From: Bacteroidales bacterium UBA6207 | Lineage (GTDB): Bacteria; Bacteroidota; Bacteroidia; Bacteroidales; F082 | DNA: 10,106 nucleotides | Direction of reading: 5' to 3' | Assembly (NCBI GenBank): GCA_002421995.1 | Contig: DISP01000070.1 | Span: forward strand, 1 to 10,106 | Shown: in pieces, positions 1 through 6,692 of the stretch | Numbering within the stretch: the stretch's first letter is position 1 | Layout of the letters: each line of letters opens with the position of its first letter | Notes under the pieces: generated by a model | Told to the model about the DNA's origin: nothing | Seen by the model: the letters and a program-made list of their open reading frames with translations, nothing else | Databases searched by the model: none | Position numbers and translations under genes: made by a program

Positions 1-63
1 AAAGTAAAAAACGACGGAAGTCTTAAGATAGGAATGCCCGGGGAGATTAGAATAATTCATTAA
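1..63 (+). CDS. C-terminal end of a HlyD/YbhG-type membrane fusion protein (5' truncated by window edge)
   Basis: Frame 1 is open from the first base to a TAA at 61-63 and encodes 20 residues ending DGSLKIGMPGEIRIIH. The pattern LKxGMPxEVRI is the usual last beta-strand motif of HlyD/AcrA-family periplasmic adaptors. The adaptor bridges an inner-membrane exporter and an outer-membrane TolC-like channel. The match is short, so the assignment leans on context: an ABC-2 exporter of the YbhF/YbhS/YbhR type follows directly, and in that arrangement the adaptor gene (ybhG) comes first. The DUF2147 gene starts 16 nt after this stop, consistent with one transcript. Everything upstream is outside the window. 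Confidence 0.6.
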   Translation, partial: KVKNDGSLKIGMPGEIRIIH

Positions 64-79
64 CTAAATTCATTTTACA

Positions 80-532
80 ATGAAAAGACAACTGTTTATT
101 TTTTTACTTGGAGTGTTTATGACTTTTCCGGTGCTCGAAGGTTTTTCGCAACACAAGGCTGACGATGTTTTGGGCGTTTGGCTCAATCAGGACAAAGATG
201 CGCATGTTGAGATGTTCAAACGCAACGGCAAAATCTTTGGAAAGATCGTTTGGTTGAAAGAGCCGATTGATTCAGAAACCGGCAAGCCAAAGGTTGACAA
301 ACACAATCCTGATGCTGCTAAAAAGACAAGACCAACACTTGGACTTGAGATTCTTACAAGTTTTGTATTTGACGGTGACGATGAATGGAGCGATGGCGAA
401 ATATACGACCCAAAGACTGGCAAAACCTATAGCTGCTATATGGAGTTTGATAGTAAAGATGTTTTAAAAATCCGTGGATACATAGGTGTATCGCTCCTTG
501 GGCGGACAACCTATTGGACCAGAGTCAAATAA
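80..532 (+). CDS. Secreted DUF2147 family protein
   Basis: The 150-aa product has a signal peptide: MKRQ, then a hydrophobic stretch at about residues 5-20, with likely cleavage after FSQ near residue 24. The mature part is about 125 residues and shows the DUF2147 pattern. A GVW motif lies near residues 32-34, followed by 'NGKIFGKIVWL' at about 49-59, a central 'GEIYDPKTGKTYSCYM' segment, and a terminal 'RGYIGVSLLGRTTYWTRV'. The fold is expected to be a small periplasmic beta-barrel-like domain. No catalytic residues are known for this family and I do not assign a function. The gene lies between the adaptor and the first ATPase of an ABC exporter (16-nt and 10-nt gaps), so it is probably expressed with the exporter. 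The ATG gives a well-formed signal peptide, which supports this start. Confidence 0.85.
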   Translation: MKRQLFIFLLGVFMTFPVLEGFSQHKADDVLGVWLNQDKDAHVEMFKRNGKIFGKIVWLKEPIDSETGKPKVDKHNPDAAKKTRPTLGLEILTSFVFDGDDEWSDGEIYDPKTGKTYSCYMEFDSKDVLKIRGYIGVSLLGRTTYWTRVK

Positions 533-542
533 TAAAAGATGA

Positions 543-1484
543 ATGAAGCCGGCTGAAGTAAAGATCCAGAATATAGAAAAAAGCTATGAGGGTGTGAAAG
601 CCCTCTACAACATCAGTTTGGACATTCAGCCCGGAGAACTGTTTGGTTTTATCGGCCCCGACGGAGCCGGTAAAACCACATTGTTCCGCATCATGGCAAG
701 TCTTTTGTTGCCCGATGCGGGAAAGATCACCGTTTCGGGACTAGATGTTGTGGCAAATTACAAAGAGCTCCGGCACATTTTGGGTTATATGCCCGGGCGC
801 TTTTCACTTTATCCCGACCTTTCGGTTGAAGAAAACCTGCGTTTTTTTGCCGGTGTGCATGGCACAACAATCAAACAAAACTACGACCTGATAAAAGATA
901 TTTACCAGCAGATAGAACCTTTTAAAAACAGACCGGCCGGAAAACTCTCAGGAGGCATGAAACAAAAACTTGCTTTATCCTGTGCCCTTATACACAAGCC
1001 CGCACTTCTTCTGCTCGACGAACCCACAACCGGCGTGGATGCTGTGTCGCGGCAGGAATTCTGGAACATGCTGAAGCATTTGAAAAAAGAAGGTATCACT
1101 ATTGTTGTTTCAACACCTTATATGGATGAAGCATCCCTGTGTGACAAGGTGGCTCTGATGCAAAAAGGCCAGATAATGGATATCGAAAAACCAGCGGTTA
1201 TTGTTGAAAAATTCGGATACCAGCTTTTGTCCATAAAAAGCAATCGCATGTTTGCCTTGTTGCACGATTTACAACAATTTGAACACAGCCTGTCGGCCTA
1301 TCGTTTTGGCGACAGCATTCATTATATACCCGAAAGTCCTATAAAAGACTTCAACATTCTCAGCTACAAACTGGCAGAACGCGGACATTCAGAGATAGTT
1401 ATCAAAGAAACGCAGGCTGTTGTTGAGGACTGTTTCATACTACTGATGCAACAAAGTGAAAAAGCGCATGGAATCAACAGCTAA
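543..1484 (+). CDS. ABC exporter ATPase, YbhF N-terminal-half type (degenerate H-loop)
   Basis: The 313-aa cytoplasmic ATP-binding subunit belongs to an ABC-2 type exporter. Walker A is GPDGAGKTT at residues 38-46, a form with PDG that is also typical of the first half of E. coli YbhF. The Q-loop region is GYMPGRFSLY at 81-90. The signature is intact (LSGGMKQK, 135-142) and Walker B is LLLLDEPTTG (155-164), with catalytic Glu160. The switch segment reads STPYMDEA (190-197), so proline 192 replaces the normal H-loop histidine. After residue 220 there is an extension of about 90 residues, a C-terminal domain common in drug-export ATPases. The ATG at 543 starts 10 nt after the DUF2147 stop. The gene's 3' end overlaps the next ATPase gene by 17 nt. 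This subunit probably pairs with that ATPase; the substrate is unknown. Confidence 0.93.
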   Translation: MKPAEVKIQNIEKSYEGVKALYNISLDIQPGELFGFIGPDGAGKTTLFRIMASLLLPDAGKITVSGLDVVANYKELRHILGYMPGRFSLYPDLSVEENLRFFAGVHGTTIKQNYDLIKDIYQQIEPFKNRPAGKLSGGMKQKLALSCALIHKPALLLLDEPTTGVDAVSRQEFWNMLKHLKKEGITIVVSTPYMDEASLCDKVALMQKGQIMDIEKPAVIVEKFGYQLLSIKSNRMFALLHDLQQFEHSLSAYRFGDSIHYIPESPIKDFNILSYKLAERGHSEIVIKETQAVVEDCFILLMQQSEKAHGINS

Positions 1485-2226
1485 CAACAGGGTGATCCAC
1501 GTCAGGGAGCTTGTGAAAAAATTTGGCGATTTTGTTGCCAATGATCACCTGAATTTTGATGTGTATGCGGGAGAGATATTTGGTTTTTTAGGTGCCAACG
1601 GAGCCGGCAAAACCACCGCCATGAAGATCTTGTGTGGCCTGCAACGGCCAAGCTCAGGCACTATTGAGGTTGCCGGCTTTGATGTGTATAAGCAGAGCGA
1701 TCAGATTAAAAAAAACATCGGCTATATGAGTCAGAGGTTTTCGCTGTATGAGGACCTGACCGTAAAAGAAAACTTTCAGTTTTATGGTGGCATCTATGGC
1801 CTGAGTGCCACAGAGATAAAAGACCGCACCAGGCAAATGCTCGAATCGTTGCAGATGACAACGTCGGCCGATATGATACTGCGTGACATACCATTAGGCT
1901 GGAAGCAAAAATTGGCGTTTTCGGTAGCAATGGTTCACCGTCCGAAAATAGTATTTCTTGACGAGCCAACAGGCGGCGTTGATCCAATCACACGCCGGCA
2001 GTTCTGGGAGATGATTTACGAAGCAGCTTCAAAAGGTGTCACTGTTTTTGTTACAACCCACTATATGGACGAAGCGGAGTACTGCAACAGGATTTCGATC
2101 ATGGTTGACGGCAGGATTGAAGCGCTTGACAGCCCGGCGGCACTAAAGGCAAAATACAATGCCGCTACGATGGATGAAGTCTTCATCAGGCTTGCCAGAG
2201 CAGGAGTAAGAAGTATGAACGGTTAA
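1468..2226 (+). CDS. ABC exporter ATPase, YbhF C-terminal-half type (degenerate signature motif)
   Basis: This is the 252-aa second ATP-binding subunit. Walker A is GANGAGKTT (42-50) and the Q-loop region is GYMSQRFSLY (85-94). Walker B is IVFLDEPTGG (161-170) and the H-loop is TTHYMDEAEYC with His198. The signature is unusual: PLGWKQK (142-148) replaces LSGGQ, as also occurs in the second half of E. coli YbhF (LPLGFKQR). It has none of the C-terminal extension of its partner. I chose the ATG at 1468; an in-frame GTG at 1456 would add four residues (MKKR). Either start lies inside the preceding gene, so the two ATPases are probably translationally coupled and made in equal amounts. They most likely act as a heterodimer under the two permeases that follow. 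Confidence 0.93.
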   Translation: MESTANNRVIHVRELVKKFGDFVANDHLNFDVYAGEIFGFLGANGAGKTTAMKILCGLQRPSSGTIEVAGFDVYKQSDQIKKNIGYMSQRFSLYEDLTVKENFQFYGGIYGLSATEIKDRTRQMLESLQMTTSADMILRDIPLGWKQKLAFSVAMVHRPKIVFLDEPTGGVDPITRRQFWEMIYEAASKGVTVFVTTHYMDEAEYCNRISIMVDGRIEALDSPAALKAKYNAATMDEVFIRLARAGVRSMNG

Positions 2227-2236
2227 ACACTCAAAA

Positions 2237-3334
2237 ATGAAAGGATTCATTATCAAAGAGTTTATGCACATCTTTCGCGACAGGCGAACCATGTTGATAT
2301 TATTCGGCATGCCCATCATTCAGATTTTATTGTTTGGTTATGCCATCACGAATGAGATCAACAATGCACAAATTGCTATACTCGACCATTCCAACGATCA
2401 ATCAACCAGAGAAATAACGCAAAAAATTCTTTCATCGGGGTATTTTGCATTAAATACAAAGCTCAACTCAGCCGAAGAAATTGAAAAAGTGTTTCGCGAA
2501 GGCAAAATAAAAGAAGCTATTGTTTTTGAATCAGATTTCGACAAAAAATTGCGCAACGCGCCACCAGCTTCGCTTCAGCTTATCACGGATGCCTCCGACC
2601 CCAACACCGCTAATTTGCTCAGTAACTACACCCAGGCTATCGCTTTGGATTACCAAAAACAGCTTACGGCTGCAATGCCCGCACCCGCCAGGTTAAACAT
2701 TCAGAGCACGATGCAGTATAATCCTGAGTTGAAAGGTGTTTTTATGTTTGTTCCGGGCACCATAACCATACTTCTCATGCTTATCTCAGCCATGATGACC
2801 TCTATTTCCATTGCAAGGGAAAAAGAAACAGGAACAATGGAAGTTTTATTGGTATCGCCATTAAAACCCTTTCACATCATTGTTGGCAAGGTTATTCCAT
2901 ATATTTTGCTTTCGTTTATCAATGCCCTCATTATATTGGTGCTGGCAGCAACCGTGTTTGGAATGCCGTTTCAGGGCAGTTTGCTGCTTTTATTGCTCGA
3001 AAGCATTTTATTTATTGTCATGGCGCTCTCGATGGGAATTCTGATTTCGACAGTGAGCAATAGTCAGCAAACAGCCATGCTGCTTTCGATGTTTGCCCTG
3101 ATGCTGCCGACAATCCTGCTATCGGGTTTCATTTTTCCTATTGAAAACATGCCATTTCCACTGCAAATATTCAGTCATATTATGCCCAGCAAGTGGTTTA
3201 TCATCATCATTAAAAACATCATGTTGAAGGGTTTGGGAATTGCTTACGTATGGAAAGAAACACTCATCCTGGTTGCAATGACCTTTTTCTTTATTGGCCT
3301 GAGTGTAAAAAAGTTTAATATCCGGCTTGGTTAA
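2237..3334 (+). CDS. ABC-2 exporter permease (YbhS/YbhR/YhhJ type), first subunit
   Basis: This 365-aa inner-membrane permease has the ABC-2 (ABC2_membrane_3) layout. An N-terminal cytoplasmic segment (KEFMHIFRDRRT) is followed by TM1 at about 19-37. A periplasmic domain of about 130 residues ends in the family motif 'YNPELKGVFMFVPG' (161-174). Five more membrane segments follow, at about 172-193, 217-241, 247-271, 277-300 and 341-358. The cytoplasmic loop after TM2 carries 'REKETGTMEVLLVSP' (194-208), the hallmark segment that contacts the ATPases. The gene starts 10 nt after the second ATPase and 12 nt before the paralogous permease. With the two ATPases and the upstream adaptor it would form a tripartite exporter. 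The transported compound cannot be inferred from the sequence. Confidence 0.92.
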   Translation: MKGFIIKEFMHIFRDRRTMLILFGMPIIQILLFGYAITNEINNAQIAILDHSNDQSTREITQKILSSGYFALNTKLNSAEEIEKVFREGKIKEAIVFESDFDKKLRNAPPASLQLITDASDPNTANLLSNYTQAIALDYQKQLTAAMPAPARLNIQSTMQYNPELKGVFMFVPGTITILLMLISAMMTSISIAREKETGTMEVLLVSPLKPFHIIVGKVIPYILLSFINALIILVLAATVFGMPFQGSLLLLLLESILFIVMALSMGILISTVSNSQQTAMLLSMFALMLPTILLSGFIFPIENMPFPLQIFSHIMPSKWFIIIIKNIMLKGLGIAYVWKETLILVAMTFFFIGLSVKKFNIRLG

Positions 3335-3346
3335 AACAGCTTCACG

Positions 3347-4459
3347 ATGAGAATCATTTTTTATATCCTTCAAAAGGAATTCAGGCAGATATTTCGCGAC
3401 AAGGTGATGCTGCCGATTATTATCGTTATTCCTATGATTCAGTTGTTTATCCTCTCATACACCGCCACTTTTGAGATTAAAAACACAAGGCTTAGTATTG
3501 TTGATCAGGATAAAAGCACAACTTCAAGGGCCCTAATCTCCAAATTCAGCGGATCATCTTTCTTCACAATCGCTTCGTATGAAACCAGCTACGAAGACGG
3601 GATGGAACGTATCAAAACAGGCACAACGGATCAATTGCTAGTGATCGGGAAAGATACCGAAAAGAAACTAAGCAGGAAAGAGGAAGCATCGGTACTTTTG
3701 GTGACCAATGCCATCAACGGCAGTGCGGCCAGCTTGATGAATGCTTATGCAAGCGGGATAATAAACGATTTCAACCGTTTTATTCTAGAAGACCAAGGCC
3801 CGGCCGGGGCTGTTCCGGCACTTATTGCTGTACAGTCACGACATTGGTACAACCCAAAACTCGATTACAAAACGTTTATGGTACCGGGCATATTGGTGTT
3901 GCTGGTAACCTTGATCGGTATGTTTCTCTCGGGCATGAACATTGTGAAGGAAAAGGAGAAAGGCACCATAGAGCAGATCAATGTTACGCCCATTAAAAAG
4001 TACCAGTTTATGATTGGCAAACTGTTGCCATTCTGGTTGCTGGCGCTTTTCGAATTGATGATCGGGCTCGCTTTTGCGCGTCTTGTGTTCAGCATTCCGA
4101 TGGAGGGAAGCGTTGTTTTGCTTTTGGGTATAGCTTCAGTGTATTTGCTGGTTGTTTTAGGACTGGGTTTGCTGGCTTCCACTGTTTCTGACACCATGCA
4201 GCAGGCCATGTTTATTTCGTGGTTCTTTGTGGTGATTTTCATCCTTATGAGTGGTTTGTTCACACCTGTTGAAAGCATGCCGGCATGGGCACAAAACCTT
4301 AATCGTTTGAATCCGGTGGCCTACTTCATTCAAATCAACAGGATGATCATGTTGAAGGGAAGTGGATTTCAGGAAGTTTCCGGTCTTTTTGTTGCCTTAT
4401 GTGTGTATGCGGCAGCTATTTTGTCAATTGCTGTAAAAAGATACAAAAAGACAGCTTAA
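3347..4459 (+). CDS. ABC-2 exporter permease (YbhS/YbhR/YhhJ type), second subunit
   Basis: This 370-aa product is paralogous to the preceding permease in layout. It opens with the cytoplasmic helix 'LQKEFRQIFRDK' (8-19), then TM1 at about 21-38 and a periplasmic domain to about residue 175. The motif 'WYNPKLDYKTFMVPG' (167-181) leads into TM2 (about 178-199), followed by the coupling loop 'KEKEKGTIEQINVTP' (201-215). Further membrane segments lie at about 226-246, 255-278, 287-304 and 344-362. It ends in a basic tail (KRYKKTA). Two different permeases and two different ATPases point to an exporter that is a heterodimer at both levels. This is the last gene of the operon; its stop codon overlaps the stop of the convergent histidine kinase gene, leaving no space for a terminator between them. 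Confidence 0.92.
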   Translation: MRIIFYILQKEFRQIFRDKVMLPIIIVIPMIQLFILSYTATFEIKNTRLSIVDQDKSTTSRALISKFSGSSFFTIASYETSYEDGMERIKTGTTDQLLVIGKDTEKKLSRKEEASVLLVTNAINGSAASLMNAYASGIINDFNRFILEDQGPAGAVPALIAVQSRHWYNPKLDYKTFMVPGILVLLVTLIGMFLSGMNIVKEKEKGTIEQINVTPIKKYQFMIGKLLPFWLLALFELMIGLAFARLVFSIPMEGSVVLLLGIASVYLLVVLGLGLLASTVSDTMQQAMFISWFFVVIFILMSGLFTPVESMPAWAQNLNRLNPVAYFIQINRMIMLKGSGFQEVSGLFVALCVYAAAILSIAVKRYKKTA

Positions 4460-6594
4460 GTGTTTTCGGAAACAGGAAGTTTGACACAGAAAGTACTGCC
4501 TTTGTCTTCGTTGCTTTGAACAGAGATTGTTCCATTGCTTGTTTTAACAAAATCCTTTACCATCACAAGTCCCAATCCGGTGCCCAGCTCATCAGAAGTG
4601 CCAACCCTTTTAAAATCAGAGTCAAGATCAAAAAGTTTGTGAATCTTATCCTGAGGAATGCCAATGCCATTGTCTTCGATACAAATACTAACGGTGTTTT
4701 CCTCAATGGTTGCCCGCACAGCAATATGTCCGCCCAGGGGTGTAAACTTAATTGCATTGTTGACCAGATTGATCAGAATGTTTGAGAGGATATCAGGGTC
4801 AACAAAAGCAACAATCGAGTCGCCGACAAAAGATTCGAGCCGATGATTTTTCTGTTTTGCCCTGGTTTCGAGAAATTGGAAAACTTTTTCAACGGCATCT
4901 TTAACCACCACTTTCTCAGGCTTGTTTTGAAAGCCATTGCGCTGTGCCATTGTCCAGTCGAGCAGGTTTATTAAAAGATTATAGGTATTAAAACTGCTTT
5001 TACTAACCCCTTTAAGCAGGTTAAGCTTTTCATCGTCATCATATTCGTCAAAGTTTCTGATCATATCCTGAAGCAAACCCAGCAATGAATTGAAAGGGCT
5101 TTTGAGATCATGTGCAATGATTGAGATGAACTTATCCTTGGTTTGGTTAAGGTTGTTCAGCTCAATATTTTTCTTCAGGATAATCTCGCGCTGATATTCA
5201 ACTTTTTTATTGGATCTACGCAGATAGAAAAGCAAAAATATCAGACCGGCCAACAGTAAAAAAACAACAATAAGTGTATGTCTTTGGATCGTGATAAGTT
5301 TTTCCTTCAAGGTGTTCTGCTCTTTCAAAAACTTGTTTTCAGCTTCTTTTTTATCGGCATCGTGGAGGATGCGCAATTCGGCCACCCGTTGCAGGTGCTC
5401 CTTGTTATGGATGCTGTCGTACAATTCGCGTGAGCGCTTAAAATGAAAAAATGCAGATTTGAAATCGAGTTTTGCGCTGTCAATTTTTGCCTGATGATCA
5501 AGAGCATCTGCCAACAGAATGGGCATTTTGATTGATCTGGCAATTGAGAGCGCATTGTTTATTGCAATAGCGGCGTCATCGGGCTGTTTGTTTTGCAAAT
5601 AATAATACGACACAACAATCCAGGCATCAGCCTGGTTTTTTAAATCCAATTTACTAATGTTGGGCAGCCCTTGTTTGATATAGTATAAAGCCGAATCGTA
5701 TTGGGATTGACTCACAAAGGAGCTTGCAATATTAAAATAATAAGCATTTCGTTGGTCATCACTTTCCTGGTTTCTCCTAAGGTATTGTGCGCTCAACCGG
5801 GTATGTTTAAGTGCTTCCGGATGGTTGTTATAAGCCTGATACAAAACTGCCATGTTGCCATGGATCATTGAGATCAACATGCTGTCAGCTTCATGCTCGG
5901 CCAGACTTAGTCCCTTTTTATAACTTTTTATAGCGCTTACCGAGTCATTTATTTTTTCGTAAAGACTACCCAACACATTGTAATTGTTGATGATTCGACG
6001 GGGTTTCGCGTTAATTTTTTCGTGCAGGTCAACCGACTTCAGCATATATTTTAATGCCAGTTCATAATGACTTTTCCTGTTGTAAACTGAGCCAAGGTCA
6101 TAATAGCTTTTTGCGATTCCAGCTTCATTATTACGCGCCATGTCCATATCCAACGAGATATTCAGGTATTTAACCGCACTATCCAACACAACGAGTTTGG
6201 AATAGAGTGTGCCGATATTATTAGCTGCCTCAACACGGTACTCAATATCTTCGTCTTCGAGCTGAAGATCGAGTGTGTTTTTTAGAACAAGAATCGAAGA
6301 GTCATATTCTTTTGTAAACCAATAGTATAATCCGTAGGTATTATAAAAAACTGCTTTATTAACAGCACTGAAAGAGCTAAAATACTGCTTCGCATTTTTC
6401 AGCATCAGCAGCGCTGAGTCCTGGTTATCGAAAACCACTTTCTTGGCTTTCAGCAAATAATCTTGCATCTGCTTGTCGTTGTATCCGGACTTTAACTCCG
6501 GCATGGGTTGTTGAGCCGAAAGAAGCAAGGACATTGCAGATAGAATCAGGATTAAAGATGAATAAACGAAATTGGTTTTCAAAAGTTTGAGCAT
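4456..6594 (-). CDS. TPR-repeat sensor histidine kinase
   Basis: This is a 712-aa membrane sensor kinase of a type frequent in Bacteroidota. An N-terminal signal peptide (about 1-27, cleavage near SAQ) is followed by around eight TPR units of 40 residues at about 74-401. A charged coiled-coil stretch then leads into one transmembrane helix at about 440-457. The TPR region is thus predicted to be periplasmic. The cytoplasmic part has the H-box 'SIIAHDLKSPFNSLLGL' with phospho-acceptor His495, the N-box 'NLVNNAIKF' (609-617), G1 'DNGIGI' (641-646), the F-box 'KLFDLDS' (653-659) and G2 'GTGLGL' (671-676). All catalytic motifs look intact. No receiver domain is fused and no response regulator lies beside it here, so its partner is unknown. 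I chose the ATG at 6594; an in-frame TTG 12 nt upstream (6606) would add four residues. Confidence 0.93.
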   Translation of the reverse strand: MLKLLKTNFVYSSLILILSAMSLLLSAQQPMPELKSGYNDKQMQDYLLKAKKVVFDNQDSALLMLKNAKQYFSSFSAVNKAVFYNTYGLYYWFTKEYDSSILVLKNTLDLQLEDEDIEYRVEAANNIGTLYSKLVVLDSAVKYLNISLDMDMARNNEAGIAKSYYDLGSVYNRKSHYELALKYMLKSVDLHEKINAKPRRIINNYNVLGSLYEKINDSVSAIKSYKKGLSLAEHEADSMLISMIHGNMAVLYQAYNNHPEALKHTRLSAQYLRRNQESDDQRNAYYFNIASSFVSQSQYDSALYYIKQGLPNISKLDLKNQADAWIVVSYYYLQNKQPDDAAIAINNALSIARSIKMPILLADALDHQAKIDSAKLDFKSAFFHFKRSRELYDSIHNKEHLQRVAELRILHDADKKEAENKFLKEQNTLKEKLITIQRHTLIVVFLLLAGLIFLLFYLRRSNKKVEYQREIILKKNIELNNLNQTKDKFISIIAHDLKSPFNSLLGLLQDMIRNFDEYDDDEKLNLLKGVSKSSFNTYNLLINLLDWTMAQRNGFQNKPEKVVVKDAVEKVFQFLETRAKQKNHRLESFVGDSIVAFVDPDILSNILINLVNNAIKFTPLGGHIAVRATIEENTVSICIEDNGIGIPQDKIHKLFDLDSDFKRVGTSDELGTGLGLVMVKDFVKTSNGTISVQSNEDKGSTFCVKLPVSENT

Positions 6595-6607
6595 TTTGGT
6601 TTGCAAA

Positions 6608-6615
6608 CAAAAGTA
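6608..6615 (-). promoter_or_regulatory. Possible Bacteroidota -7 box before the histidine kinase gene
   Basis: On the minus strand this reads TACTTTTG, an exact fit to the Bacteroidota -7 consensus TAnnTTTG and the same octamer found before the barrel gene. No TTTG is present at the expected -33 distance; that position falls in the A/T tract of the terminator at 6635-6665. The box is only 13 nt from the ATG at 6594, so transcription would start about 7 nt before the gene. Such a short leader makes this call uncertain. Confidence 0.35.
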
Positions 6616-6634
6616 AACTAAAAAATGACAAAAG

Positions 6635-6665
6635 AAAAAATCCCGGCGATTAACCGGGATTTTTT
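6635..6665 (-). terminator. Intrinsic (Rho-independent) terminator, 12-bp perfect stem
   Basis: AAAAAATCCCGG (6635-6646) and CCGGGATTTTTT (6654-6665) are perfect reverse complements around a 7-nt loop (CGATTAA). Read on the minus strand the hairpin has a GC-rich core followed by six T, directly downstream of the lipoprotein gene stop (28 nt after it). It should end the barrel/lipoprotein transcript before the kinase gene. The A and T tracts on both sides would let it work in either direction, but no plus-strand gene lies to its left that needs it. Confidence 0.9.
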
Positions 6666-6692
6666 CATAAGTATTTATACATAAGTAAATTA

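Noticed and set aside
1456..1467. GTG at 1456 as start of the second ATPase
   Set aside because: It adds only four residues (MKKR) not needed by the family; the ATG at 1468 is the stronger initiation codon. It cannot be excluded.
3865..4278. 137-codon open frame on the minus strand inside the second permease gene
   Set aside because: It is fully antisense to a clear ABC-2 permease and shows no recognisable motif or signal peptide; it is a by-product of the permease codon pattern.
4461..4474. Small hairpin TGTTT-TCGG-AAACA just past the permease stop, considered as a terminator
   Set aside because: The stem is only 5 bp, AT-rich, and no T-run follows on the plus strand; on the minus strand it lies within the kinase coding region.
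4399..4785. 128-codon plus-strand frame across the convergent junction
   Set aside because: It starts inside the permease gene in another frame and runs antisense to the kinase ATPase domain; its sequence resembles no family.
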